A stretch of DNA of 64,000 nt, from the NCBI GenBank assembly GCA_030068145.1, contig JAPJBO010000187.1, positions 238,482-302,481 on the forward strand. Reading direction: 5' to 3'. This DNA is from Diplonema papillatum. Its lineage: Eukaryota > Euglenozoa > Diplonemea > Diplonemida > Diplonemidae. Under the pieces are notes generated by a model. It did no database searches. It saw nothing but the letters and a program-made list of their open reading frames with translations, and was not told the origin of the DNA. The position numbers and the translations under genes are program-made. This document shows, in pieces, positions 27,321 through 38,700 of this stretch; position 1 is the stretch's first letter, and each line of letters opens with the position of its first letter.

Positions 27321-29410
27321 CGCTACGTCCACCAATTTGACACTTTACATCAAGATGCAGCTTGCATTTCCCCGTCTCTGCAGCGAAACGACGGAGAGGT
27401 GACAACTTGCCAATAGCTCACGAAATCGAAGGAAAACAGCGGCCGAAGACAGCGAAGTGAGCACAAGCGCCAGGTCACCTGAGCGGCTAATTCAAACCCT
27501 TCGCCACATATCCTGGAACGGCTAAGTGGCAACTCTTGTCTCATCTGCAAGCACCTGGCCCCAACAGCATGGCGTTTGGGGAAAATGCATCCTCCTCTGA
27601 GTCTGCAAGTCGCCTGGAAGTCGCCAAGTCCACATTGGTCATCGTCCAGGCATTTGGAACTTCGCCGTAGGCTACCTTGAAGGGTACGCTGAACCGCGAC
27701 TTTTGCGGTTGGTGCAACTTGGAGTTACAGTACTGTAAGTTCCACAGGTCATTGTCCATAGGTTCGTGTGTCTGAGAGGTTGCCAGCTTCTTCAGAGTTG
27801 TGTGTGCCTGCTGGTAGGGCATTTGGTGACTTGACCCAAGGCGCACCTCCTGGAATGTGCGACCAGTTAGCTCCAGAAGTTTCGGCGGCGCCGAAGCTTT
27901 ACCAGCTTCGGCTGACACCATTTGCGCACTTAACCATGGTTGAGAAGACGACTGAAAGCACAGACACGAAGATAGCTCAAAGCATTTGCAAAATAACACG
28001 AAAAGCCTCTAGGCAAAAACCCGTTTTCACATTTCTTTCATGTTGTTGAGGTTGTACGCGGTCAAAAGGCCCAGAAGGAACCCGACACACTTGCTGAGAT
28101 GTGCACCAGAGGAATATCGGACTCTTCGCGCTTTCGCTTTCTTTCTGTCGGTTGTGCTAAGGAGGTTGTAAGGAGGGTGTTACCAGCTCTGCCGTTATGA
28201 TCATCACCACAATCGGAAAGGTTCTCACTTGACTGTGAGTCAGTCTCCACAATTCTGTTTCCAGTTCTGACTCTGCGGGTGGCGGAGGCGGGCACCTAAG
28301 GCGGACTATCATCAGCGCGGAACCTGAGTGTCTGCAGACAGGACAGCGGTGCGAGTCTGGTTTGTCAGGCGGCTGTTTGACCACCCGTGCTACCAGAGCA
28401 CATGCGAACCCGTCACGGGGAGGCCCTACAACCGTGTCTGAGAAATCAGTTAAAATACTCGAGGGCTGCCTTGTGCTTACTTCGAAGGAGGCTAAAGAAA
28501 CAATACAACTACAAAGTGGGTCTTTTTTGTTGAACGCTTACGCCCGCCACTGAACCCGGATTCACCTGTGTTTCGTGTGGGCTACAGCACATTTGCCTCC
28601 TGTGATCTTTTGCAGCTGGCAGCCTCCTCAAGTATTTCCTACAAAGCAGGTGCTTATACAAAAATACTCGAGGGGCTGGCTAGAGGGGGAGAAACAATGC
28701 AAATACAAAGCGGGTCTTTTTTGTTGAACGCGTACGCATCAGGACCCCCAGGGACCACGCAGTGGCTACACCAAATCTAAAGGCGGAGCTGGTCCTCCGC
28801 TTGAGACGACCAGACGCCCTCTGGCGTGTCGTCCTCTCTGGCTAGCACCCCGCGGTGTACGGGTCGGCTCTCTGTTTATCAGTCGGTACCCACTCGGCAC
28901 TGATGACAAGGCCTACTACGGAGGCAGGCCATCTCGACAGCTCGCAGGGCGTTTCTTAACACCGTGCGAGAACTCGGATGCATCTACCAACTGTAGCTTG
29001 GACTCCTGGGCAGTTGTTGAGGCATACCCTGCAGCCTGCGGATTCGGAGGGCCTCAAGGCGAACCAGCAGTTGCTGGAAAACCTGCAGGACCTGCCTTTG
29101 AGTCCTGGGACACAGGGAGGAGTCTGAACAGGATGCGTCTTGTGCATGTGCGCAGGTTCAACCATCATCTGACTCTTCTGTTTGCGGTTGCAACCTTCGG
29201 TACCACGAGTTTGCCATTCTTATGTCAAACTCTCCAATTCCCTCTTGGGTTTTGGTTTGGGCAAGAAGTATTCCCGCCATCTCCCGATGACCTTCCCACT
29301 GCTGTCCACGCTGCAGCAGTCACCGCTCTTGCACCCGAGTTTAGCCTTCGATGATTGGAAGCCGCATCGGAAACAGTGGGTCAACCCATCCCGGAATTCT
29401 GAATCGTGCA
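27321..29410. other. intergenic, no gene seen
   Basis: Two direct repeats of about 90 bp occur at about 28455-28550 and 28660-28740 (AAATACTCGAGGG, ACAAAG.GGGTCTTTTTTGTTGAACGC.TACGC). Frames near 27541-27999 (minus) and 28998-29354 (plus) are open but featureless. Self-complementary GC-rich stretches lie at 28785-28860. Confidence 0.45.
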
Positions 29411-29414
29411 CCCG

Positions 29415-29941
29415 GTTGAAAGGAGTGTCCTTCGCTTCGATCGCCTCCCTCACGACATAATGTTCAGACTGGCGACAAAGGGGTCCTGAGAGCGCGAAGA
29501 GGAGTATACTCTGCCATCAGGAGACACTTTAAAACCGCGGGCGGAATAGGGGAAGCCTTCAACGCAGCAAACGGCATTTTGCAGGGGTGTCCCTTGAGTG
29601 TCTTGCTGCTGAATGCGCTTGTTGCAGTATGGATCCGAGCGGTAGAGGTACTCGGAAGCGAGGAAGAAGTTGTACGTGCATTGGCCTTCCTGGACGACAC
29701 CCAGGCCATGACGAGCGACAAGAAACAGTTCAAAGCGGCCACACAGACAACAACACGATTCGCGAATGCGGCAGACTTGGGAGTCGGAGCCGCCAAGTCC
29801 TACTGGTACACAACGTGTGAAAGCCGTGAGAGGGCGGTGAAAGTGCAAGGGAAGACGATAGAGAGACAGCAGGCTTTCGACGTGACGATGCTTTCGGTAA
29901 GTCAAGGATCGCCGAAGCCGAGCAAGCGCATAAAGGGGTGA
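29415..29941 (+). pseudogene. LINE reverse transcriptase fragment
   Basis: A 5'-truncated RT core. It opens with SVLRFDRLPHDIMFRLATKG (motif A region with FD), shifts frame, then reads FNAANGILQGCPLSVLLLNA (motif B) and AFLDDT (motif C, FLDD in place of YxDD), ending at a stop. At least one frameshift and the missing 5' half make it non-functional. The same element continues at 30045 in another frame. Confidence 0.8.
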
Positions 29942-30044
29942 CACGAAAAGGCACAAGCCATCGCCCGCCGGGCTCGACACCTCCCCGTACCGATGGAAGA
30001 AAGGGAGCGATACGTGGCCGCTGCAGCAACGACCAAAGCGCTGT

Positions 30045-32180
30045 ATGGAACCGCCGTGTGGCAGCCACCTAAGAAGTACGATGAGAGCAACAATGGCGGG
30101 GATCTGGTCCGGAAGCCCACGCCGGAACGGCGCAATAGTGCTGAATGTGTTGTGCCGCGGACACCGGCTGGACCCGGCTTCTGTCGTTTTGCATCGGCGC
30201 TCGCTCGGGCAGCAATTAGGCAGACGACCACGGCGATTGGCAGAGGAGGTACGAGCAATAAGGCGCGAAAGAGAGGAGCGCGGAGAAATCAACGCGAAGA
30301 AGAAGGGGCCGGTAGCCCTGTTCCAGGAGGCTGTCGAAGAGGTAGGCTGGACGTGGACTGAGCTTGGACGTCTACGAGACCCGGCGCAACCGGAGGAATG
30401 GAACCTCTTCTGCGACACCGACGCAGAAGACAGGGGCGCAAAGAGGCGGGCGGCAGTTGCGAGAGACGAGTTTCAGCACGCGGTGAGGGAGGCCGTCCGC
30501 ACCAGCAGATATGCGAAGATCGTGCGAGGACAATTCGAGGGGATTATCCACGGCATCGACGGTCCGGCGACACGACGATTGTTGACGGAAGGAGGGCTGA
30601 CCGGATACCAGCAAGGGCTGGTGCGCGCAGTCATCACTAACGCTGTTTTGACGGGAAAGCGGCTTGGGCACGATGTCTGCAAGTACTGCGACGCGGGGGT
30701 ACCGGAAGACGAGCACCACATGTGGTGGGACTGCACGAGGTGGACAGCAATCAGGAATGAGTACCCGCACCTCGTCGCCAGTCTTCCGAACATGCCGAAA
30801 TGTCTCGCTCTCTGTGGCGTCGTGCCGAAACAGGCGCAACACGACCAAGCGGCGGACATGGCAGGGTCGATTCAGCTAATGTGTGCGCGCATTCTGCTCG
30901 ACCGACAGAAGGTGGAAGGATTAGTTGAGAAGGATTGTCGGAGAAAGGAGTTTTCTGTCGACACCTACCCGTGGGGATGGTGCCCGAAACCACCGACTGC
31001 TGTGTACCCCATCGATGTGCAGGGAGCCCGGCCAAGCACCACAGCGTGGCCCGACTCGCAAGAGATGCTCGTAGCGATGGCAAAATGGAGCTCCTCGAAG
31101 CGATGGGCGGAGCAAGGAGGCGACGCCTCTGCGACGTTCTTTGAACTCGCAATTGACTTCGAGCTTTTTAGCGGCCTGACGCTGACGCCGCTCAAAACTC
31201 GGCGTCGAGAGAAACGCAACACGGAAGAAAGAGAGAAACAGTGGCTGGCGAGGGACGAACTGCCCGAACCGCTGACAGCAGTCTTCTTCGACGGCGGCTC
31301 GCGGAACAACGGGACGCGTGGGGCCGTTTCGGGTGCAGGAGCCGTATACTACCTCGCGGGGAAGAAACAATGGGAGATTTGTGCCCCGATCGAAGAGCGA
31401 GCGACAAACAACGTCGCGGAGTACACGGCTCTGATCAAGGCACTGCACCGACTCCAAGACCAGCCAGGGCTGAGCGGAGAGCTGGTTGTTCGGGGGGACA
31501 GCGGACTTGTCGTTGACCAGATGACAGGAAACGCGCGCTGTTCCGAAGCTCTGCGACCGTACAAGACGAGGGCGCAGGCAGAGGTGGCGGAACTGCGGCA
31601 GAAAGGCATCGACATCAAGTTGGAGCACGTGCCGCGCGAGCAGAATATCGACGCCGATGCTCTATCGAATCGCGCGATGGATGAAGTCCAGAGACGAGCG
31701 ACAGCCGAGTATCGGGACTCGGCGACCGCGAAATCGTACGCGATGAAGAGCGCGATGCGACGGCTGACGAGTATCGTGCAGACGCCGATCCACCCGGCGC
31801 TTGAGATGCAAGTCAATGTCCTGACGTCTCTCGGAGGCGGAAACATGGCCGGACTCAACAAGAGGCCACAAATGGCGAGCCAGCAGGCGTTTGAAGCCGT
31901 GATGCGCGCCTACGAAGCCACCGCACGAGAGCAGACGGCGAAGAAGGCCAGCGACAAGGTGCGAGCCATACCGCAGGCTGGGCTCCGCAAAGCTGCAACA
32001 CTGAATGGCAGTTTTCGACCGCAGACGCATTACCCGTCGGGATGGGAGCGCAAGCAGGCTCGATGGAAGCACGAAGTCAAGCAGGAGAGACGAACTGCGC
32101 AGACTGAGCGCAAGACGTGCACCAAGGGCAGACCAGGACCGCGCCCACCCGGCCCCGCCCGGCCCTCTTCGATGGCATGA
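30045..32180 (+). pseudogene. LINE 3' region: zinc knuckle plus archaeal-type RNase H
   Basis: A 711-codon open frame continuing the LINE above after a frame change. A knuckle CKYCDAGVPEDEHHMWWDC lies near 212. An RNase HI domain follows with FFDGGSRNN (Asp416), NNVAEYTAL (Glu459), VRGDSGLV (Asp485) and HVPREQNIDADALSN (Asp538), so all four catalytic acids are present. The TNNVAEY and HVPREQN wording is that of archaeal/bacterial type-1b RNase H, and its place downstream of the knuckle resembles plant L1 and related protist LINEs. The last 100 residues (AREQTAKKASDKVRAIPQAG) recur in at least three other LINE tails in the window. Because the RT is broken upstream the copy is dead, although this part reads through. 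Confidence 0.82.
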
Positions 32181-32495
32181 TTCTGGTTCCGACCCTCCAC
32201 GGGTCACACAACGATCGCGCCGTCCCGCCGGCTCTTTCCGGCTACTCGCGTCCTCCGCATCGCGGCGTGCCTATCGGCGCAAGCGAGAAAGCGAAGACTC
32301 CGATTCCTTTTCGGGTTATGAGATCGTGAGCAACTGCCAACAACAGTTGCAGCCGACTAGAGTTGCGCCGCGCCGAAAGCGCGGAAAAAGTGACCCTTCT
32401 GGCGTCACGTAGCGAAAAGCTGGCATAGTGTGGTACTCGTTTGCATGCAAATGGCTCCCCACTAACGCAACAAGACAACGAAAAGTTGCGAAAAG
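32181..32495. other. 3' flank of the RNase H LINE
   Basis: GC-rich and without a gene, presumably LINE 3' UTR. I see no A tail or target duplication here. Confidence 0.4.
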
Positions 32496-33049
32496 TTGTG
32501 TGGTGCGCGTGCGGGGGAAGAGGCGGCGGGATCGGAAGGTTCGGCGAGCTCTCCCGCGTCAACGACGGCGTCGTCGACGACGTCGACCGCATCAGATGCG
32601 TCCGGTAGCTTCGACGAGCAGGCTGACGAAGACGGAGGCTTCTCCACGGGTGAGCGGCGCCCGCCGCCGGACCGGTGTTGCAGGGACTGTGACCGCCACG
32701 CCCACGACACGGCGGATCACTTGTGGTGGGAGTGCCCTGCGTACGACGAGATTCGCCGCCGCCCCTGCTTTGCTGAGCTCATGCGGGCGGACCGTGCGCG
32801 GTGGCCGTCTTGTACGCGCGTGCACGGGGTAATCGTGGAAGGCGCGCCGGTCGACGCGGCGGCCTTGCACCATTTCATGGCGTCGGTGTACGTGGCGCGC
32901 GAAGAGTGTGAATGTGGCCGTCTGGCAGCGGTACAGCCGATCCACCCCTGGAGGGCGGCAACGTCGCGGCCGGTGGTCCGACACCTGTTTGACTTCGGGC
33001 GCCTACCGGATGAGCCGCCGAAGTGGCCGAACCCACGCCAACCCAACAA
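32496..33049 (+). pseudogene. second LINE C-terminal fragment
   Basis: The frame carries a zinc knuckle CCRDCDRHAHDTADHLWWEC, the same layout as in the LINE above but clearly diverged, so another family or a distant copy. There is no RT upstream. Its 3' end runs directly into a Penelope-like relic. Confidence 0.65.
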
Positions 33050-33388
33050 ATTCTCGAAGAAATGCGTGGCCTAGAGCCTACTCCGGGCCACACGCCCGAA
33101 ACGGAGGCACTCCAATGTCCGAACTGCCACACACGAACGACGAAAACTGGCACTGCAATAAAAGGCATCCACGGCCTGAGCATCCACCTGCGTTTTTGCA
33201 AGAAGAAACTACGACGCACACCACCACGCCACAGCACCACGCCTGCAAGCTCAGCCGGCAAAAGGGAGATTTGCCCGTACTGTCACAGCGACGGACAGAC
33301 ACCGAACAAACCACAATTCACAAGCCTACGACACCACAAACCGTGGTGCAAAACTAAACACCGCAAACCAGGAGCTACGACCAGATAA
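33050..33388 (+). pseudogene. Penelope-like relic: C-terminal zinc fingers and 3' flank
   Basis: The frame has CPNCHTRTTKTG..IKG..GLSIHLRFCKKK and CPYCHSDGQTPNKPQF..LRHHKPWCKTKH, matching both C-terminal fingers of the intact polyprotein with the Cys and His residues kept. The stop and the following CCTTAACTG.GGA..ACAA.CAG block also match the intact 3' flank (33389-33460). Everything upstream of the fingers is absent. Confidence 0.85.
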
Positions 33389-33587
33389 CCAGCCACGATG
33401 CCGGAGTGCATTCAGAGTACCTTAACTGCGGAGGACAACAAGCAGTCGCCACTTACGCAAGAAAGAATTTTTTTCGGAAAAACCCATATCGGACACACTT
33501 AAGTCGGGAAATTATTTATCGGAAACTGTTACCGATAAATAATTATTCGGACTTAACCATAAGGGAAGCACTTAAGTCGGGAAAATA

Positions 33588-33866
33588 TATAACGGAAGCT
33601 GCTTCCGTTATATATTTTTCCCAGCTTTCGTTATATATTTTTTCTGCTTCCGTTATATATTTTCCAGCTTCCGTTATATATTTTCCAGCTTCCGTTATAT
33701 ATTTTCCAGCTTCCGTTATATATTTTCCAGCTTCCGTTATATATTTTCCAGCTTCCGTTATATATTTTCCAGCTTCCGTTATATATTTTCCAGCTTCCGT
33801 TATATATTTTCCAGCTTCCGCTATATATTTTCCAGCTTCCGCTATATATTTTCCAGCTTCCGTTAT
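33588..33866. repeat. 21-bp satellite in the left arm
   Basis: About 13 units of CAGCTTCCGTTATATATTTTC, with some units CGCTATA. Open frames through it are artefacts of the 21-bp period. Confidence 0.95.
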
Positions 33867-34155
33867 ATATGCTATGTTCTGATAAAGATTGGAGTGTTTC
33901 CATAAGTCACCACACAGAAATGCAGGCCCAAAGTCACCGGAGAAAGCCTAACTAGATAACGAAGAAAGCCTAACTAGAGAAACAAAAGAGGAACAGCAAC
34001 AAGATGGAAAGGCAACGAGACGCATCTGGAAACCCCCGACAGCAAAATCAGCAGCAGCTTCCGCACCAGCTGCCGCAGCAACTTCCGCATCAGCATCACC
34101 AGGCACCGAACCACCCGCAGCAGTTCCAGCACCAGCAGCAACTTCCGCATCAGCT

Positions 34156-34611
34156 TTACCAGGCACACAACGGAACGATGTTCCGGTGGGCGTCCTTGCA
34201 GCAGGCCACTAAGGCCACACCCCCGAAACCACCATGCAGCGCGGTTCCATCCAAGAAGATCTGGGGTAGAGCCCCGGCAAGAGCCCTCTTTGAGCTGGCG
34301 AGGGCCAGGAAGGCGCACTTGAAGTGCACCGGTTCGCTGTCGTTGTCTGGGGGACCAGGGGTTACACTCCACACGCTCCCCGGGTTTGCGTCTGCAATGG
34401 CACGCAAATAGGGCCGCACAAGCCCGTATTCGCGGGCGAATTCTTCCATTTCCACCCGCTGCGCCTTCTGCTGCAGGCGCTGCACTGCAGTATACGAGAG
34501 CGACGTCTCGTGGTCTGCCTGCAGCGTCTTTCGGGCAGAGGCTACCCCATGTGAGGTGCTAAGCAACGATGTGTGTTGCTTCCAAACGGCCCCCGTTACC
34601 CCGCGTGTCAC
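34156..34611 (-). pseudogene. MULE transposase, N-terminal catalytic fragment
   Basis: The frame contains EFAREYGLVRPYLRAIADAN, PGSVWSVTPG, HFKCAFLALASSKRAL, then PQIFLDGTALHGGFGGVAL and AHRNIVPLCAW. This is the start of a Mutator-like transposase, with DGT carrying the first catalytic Asp of the DDE triad. The frame is cut at 34156, where the inverted left arm begins, so the remaining DDE residues and zinc knuckle are missing. The element is therefore a deletion derivative needing a transposase from elsewhere. Confidence 0.8.
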
Positions 34612-34851
34612 TACCTTGGCGTACCCCGCGTACGCTCACTACCTTGACCTGGTGCCCAACCTCAATAGACTCTTTCTTCGCCATAACTCCAGCTGCACGC
34701 CGCATCACAACACCTCACCTTCCATTGACCTCGAACTTCGCTAGAGAAGACCTTCTTAAAGAATCTCCCTGTTTTGCTCGCGTGGCTGAGGAGAGCCCCC
34801 TGCAGTCTTCCCACTTCGCGAAGCAATCCTCACTTTTCACCCCGCCCATCG

Positions 34852-35445
34852 TCACGTCTTCTGCTTCCGCTGCTGCGACCTGCTGCCCTGGGCTGCTCCT
34901 TCTGCTTGCGGTGCGTCCCGATGCTGTGCTTGCAGCCCGGCAGCTGGTGGGGCTGCTTCTTCTGCTCGTGGTGCGTCCCGATGCTGCGCCTGCACCTCCC
35001 TGGCCGCTGGTGGGGCTGCTCTTTCTGCCCGTGGTGCGGCCTGATGCTGTGCTGCTCGCACGTGCCCAGAGGCTGCGCCTCGCGGTGCGTCTGGATGCGG
35101 GTTGTATGGTGCGTCCATATAGGCACCCGGACCGTAGGAGGGCACTGGGTTGTAGTAACCCGGATAACCCGCCGGGTAGGAGTACGGACTGTGCTGGTAC
35201 TGCACAGTCTGGGGCTGAAAATGCTGCTGGTGCTGAAGCTGCTGCTGCTGGTGCTGGTGCGGCTGGTGGTGCTGCGGGTGCTGAAACTGCTGCGGGTGGT
35301 ACTGTGCCTGGTGAAGCTGGTGCGGAAGTTGCTGCTGGTGCTGAAACTGCTGCGGGTGCTGAAACTGCGGAAGTTGCAGCTGGTGCGGAAGCTGCTGCTG
35401 ATTTTGCTGTCGGGGGTTTCCAGATGCGTCTCGTTGCCTTTCCAT
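34852..35445 (-). CDS. Gln/His-rich N-terminal ORF of the Mutator-like element
   Basis: A 197-codon frame starting MERQRDASGNPRQQNQQQLP, with QFQHPQQ and HQPHQHQQQQ stretches, then a YPAGYPGYYNP segment and Ala/Arg-rich repeats (RAEEAAPPAA, QAQHRDAP). Its first 50 or so codons recur inverted in the left arm (34004-34155, plus strand), so the start of this ORF lies inside the terminal repeat. It sits upstream of the transposase fragment on the same strand and could be its first exon; I did not find a clear splice pair. Low-complexity composition means coding status is uncertain. Confidence 0.45.
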   Translation of the reverse strand: MERQRDASGNPRQQNQQQLPHQLQLPQFQHPQQFQHQQQLPHQLHQAQYHPQQFQHPQHHQPHQHQQQQLQHQQHFQPQTVQYQHSPYSYPAGYPGYYNPVPSYGPGAYMDAPYNPHPDAPRGAASGHVRAAQHQAAPRAERAAPPAAREVQAQHRDAPRAEEAAPPAAGLQAQHRDAPQAEGAAQGSRSQQRKQKT

Positions 35446-35578
35446 CCTGTTGCTGTTCCTCTTTTGTTTCTCTAGTTAGGCTTTCTTCGTTATCTAGTTA
35501 GGCTTTCTCCGGTGACTTTGGGCCTGCATTTCTGTGTGGTGACTTATGGAAACACTCCAATATTTATCAGAACATAGC

Positions 35579-36081
35579 ATATATAACGGAAGCTGGAAAA
35601 TATATAGCGGAAGCTGGAAAATATATAACGGAAGCTGGAAAATATATAACGGAAGCTGGAAAATATATAGCGGAAGCTGGAAAATATATAACGGAAGCTG
35701 GAAAATATATAGCGGAAGCTGGAAAATATATAACGGAAGCTGGAAAATATATAACGGAAGCTGGAAAATATATAACGGAAGCTGGAAAATATATAACGGA
35801 AGCTGGAAAATATATAACGGAAGCTGGAAAATATATAACGGAAGCTGGAAAATATATAACGGAAGCTGGAAAATATATAACGGAAGCTGGAAAATATATA
35901 GCGGAAGCTGGAAAATATATAACGGAAGCTGGAAAATATATAACGGGAGCTGGAAAATATATAACGGAAGCTGGAAAATATATAACGGAAGCTGGAAAAT
36001 AAATAACGGAAGCTGGGAAAAATATATAACGGAAGCTTGAAAATATATAACGGAAGCAGAAAATATATAACGGAAGCAGAA
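35579..36081. repeat. 21-bp satellite in the right arm (inverted)
   Basis: About 24 units of GAAAATATATAACGGAAGCTG, the reverse complement of the left-arm satellite. It is roughly twice as long as the left array. Confidence 0.95.
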
Positions 36082-37276
36082 AAATATATAAGGGTAGGCG
36101 GTTTTTTTTTTTTGGCCCATGTCCGCGCGCGCGTAAATTTTTGGAACCCCCCGGAAAAAAAAAACTTTTGCAAAAAAAAAACTTTTGGGATCTGTGCATT
36201 GGAACCGGTCGTGAGAGCGACTGCAGGCGTAGTCACGAGCGTGTCCGGCTCGGGAAAAGTCGAAAACCTGTTCATCACACCGATACTTCACGGCGATGCA
36301 TATCGCGTAGACGTTGTTTACCTCAGTGTGTATTGACTTTGAGGCCGACTATGCCCGGTGCTGGGTTGGTGCGCTGGGCAAGCAATATCGTGATACTTTG
36401 ACGTTGGTGCCAATCTAAACAGCAAGATTTGCGTAGCTTTAGCCAGCTCCTGCTGGACGCAGTCGAAGCACGCGGGATACAAGCACAGCCTCAGCCTCGA
36501 AACCGTGCGCGGTTTTACCGGCAAGGCATGTCGGGGGGTTTTTTTGCCGCTGTGGTGCGATTATCACACAGAACCAGTCCGCGGGCAGTGCACGCGTCTA
36601 TGCCTTCCGACGCCTGGAGCAGCTACTAGTAGGGACGTATCTGAGACTCGACTGAGGAGGCATTAAAAGGACGCAGGGCAAGCGATGCGTTCGCGGTGCT
36701 TGCGACATAGTGCTTTGCACTTGACCGGCGGCAATGCTTGTGCCGAGGTATATTTGCGAAGAAAACGGCACTCGGACCGTGACATCGCAATGGGGCATGT
36801 CAGAAGAGAGATACAAGATTGACGGACACCCGCACAATCGACAGTCCTCTGGTTCACTGCTTTATCGTTCGCGGCGTACCCGGCGAACCGCGATCTCGAG
36901 TTTAAACCCGAGTGTTTTTTCTCCTGTGGCATCGTCTATCCTCTGCAGCCTTCGACTATGGAACTGTTGAACTCTAGACTGCCACCGCAACCCCTCGGAC
37001 ACATCAAGCTCACCACATTCATCTTTGAGCTCATCGTCCAGGAATTCCACCAACAAAAGTGCCAACAGCGGACCGGCCAGTAGTATAGCCGGTACATACG
37101 GTGTGAAGCGGTAGGTAGAGCCGGTTCATACGGTGTGAAGCGGTAGGTAGAGCCGGTACATACGGTGTGAAGCGGTGTGTAGCCGGCATACGGTGTGAAG
37201 CGGTGTGTAGCCGGTACATACGGTGCGACATCCAGTAGCAGAGAGTCTTGTGGCAAAAGTTTTTTTTTTCTGAAAA

Positions 37277-38700
37277 TGGTGTGATCCATATGCCCGGTGC
37301 AAACCCGGCACAAACCCGGAAAAACTCAAGGGGGGTCCGATTTTTTATTTTGCACTAGAGGGTGCTCCAGAGGGCAAGCCCGGTTGTGCTTGACGCAACG
37401 GACTACAACCGACCACCAGCCAGCAATTGCCTCAAACTCCCCCGATACTACGGGAACCGAGGAGCCTAGTACAAGCAGATTAACCCTCTGCCCTCGCTGT
37501 TTCCAAATGAAGCATCAATTCCAAATTCATGTGTCATGCTGGCTCTTGCCGGATGCTAGCGAGCGAGCTTCGTTACTTCACCACCGCGCCGTAGCCTCCA
37601 TTGTGCCCTGGGTTCCATGATTGGCTGTTCTCGGCCGGTGTGCCCGAGTCGGTGTTTCCTCGTCTTTACACTTCTTCTTCGATTGTTTAACCCCAACGTC
37701 CGGGTCTGCCACTGGTGCGGCCCCGTTTTTCCGCTCCTCTGTCCCATCTGCTTCACCTCATGCTTCCATCCGGGCCTGCCTGCGCTTCCAGTCCGCTGGG
37801 TATTGTTCCTGGGGGTGAATTTTCCATTTCGGGTCGCCGTTTTCGAGCGACCTGCCTGGGGTACGGCACGCTCTCTCGCTTGCCATCTTGCCTGCTCGCA
37901 GAAAGCTGCATTTGCGGCATCATCGTCTGCATCGATGTTCTGCATCCGCGGTACTTTTCAGTCGACAACTACTGCTCCCGACACATTGAGCTAATGCTAA
38001 CTCCACTGCAGAACGAGTGGTGACCTGCCTCTGCTAATTGCGTGACGCTTGTTTGCATGCAGTTGCGCGTCCACGAACGCCACGCACCCATGCTCGGTAG
38101 CCATTCCTCCCAGCTGCCGGGGCTGTTGGTACCCGCATTTTGGAGTGCATCGAAACCCCTGCAGAGCTCAAACAGCGGCTTGGTCAGCCACAGTTTGAAA
38201 GGATGCGGAACCAAAGGTAGCAGTCTGCTCAGGCCATCTTTAGCCATCCGACAGCACCTTCTAGGCGAGAGGGAAAACCGGTTGTACTTGATGGGCGGGG
38301 AACCCGCCCGTCCGAACCGCTTGTTGCCGACTTCTGTTCCGATGGCACAGCCGAGCGGGTTGAGCGTGGGAACTTCTGTCCCTCGTTCTGAATCGATGGA
38401 GATGCTTGCTTCTCTTTCCGTTTTCCAAGCTACGGAAGGGGCCTCAAACCGACAAAATATACACGATACCGAAGCCCGTAGGCTGATTATGACAGAAGGG
38501 CGAGGGACCGCAAAGTGCGGGACAAACCCCCACGAGCACCAGACGATCATGAAACGTGGCAAAATCCACCGCGAAGCCTGAAATCTCCACGACCAAGGGT
38601 GCTAGCGGGTGCTGGGGAGAGAAAAATAAAAAACCCGGACCCCCCCCCCCCGGTACAAACCCGGCACAAACCCGGAAAAACTCCAGGGTGGATCACACCA
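37277..38700. mobile_element. TGGTGTGATCC TIR element (copy 1) with 5-bp target duplication
   Basis: Ends TGGTGTGATCCA and TGGATCACACCA are flanked by GAAAA on both sides (37272-37276, 38701-38705). Just inside lie blocks of CCCGGCACAAACCCGGAAAA, each palindromic with the other end. There is no transposase; it carries a LINE tail. Copy 2 (54196-56440) is the same element in opposite orientation with an extra insertion. Confidence 0.85.
37556..37968 (-). pseudogene. RNase H LINE tail inside the TGGTGTGATCC element
   Basis: On the reverse strand the frame starts with MQNIDADD, like the last RNase H motif (EQNIDAD). It continues EQARWQARERAVPQAG and RPGWKHEVKQ, matching EQTAKKASDKVRAIPQAG and ARWKHEVKQ of the LINE at 30-32 kb. 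Stops and shifts make it dead. The LINE 3' UTR block CGAGCTTCGTTACTTCACC follows at 37560-37590. Confidence 0.7.

Noticed and set aside
33406..33882. Long ORFs through the 21-bp satellite (both strands, also 35494-36291)
   Set aside because: A 21-bp period keeps any stop-free unit open in several frames. There is no non-repeat protein signal.
33588..36081. CRISPR-like array from regular 21-bp units
   Set aside because: Units are directly adjacent without unique spacers, and the genome is eukaryotic. It is a satellite.
35494..36291. 265-codon ORF starting MKYRCDEQVFDF across X copy 2 and the satellite
   Set aside because: Chance fusion of an X end (also present at 9327 on the minus strand) and satellite frames.
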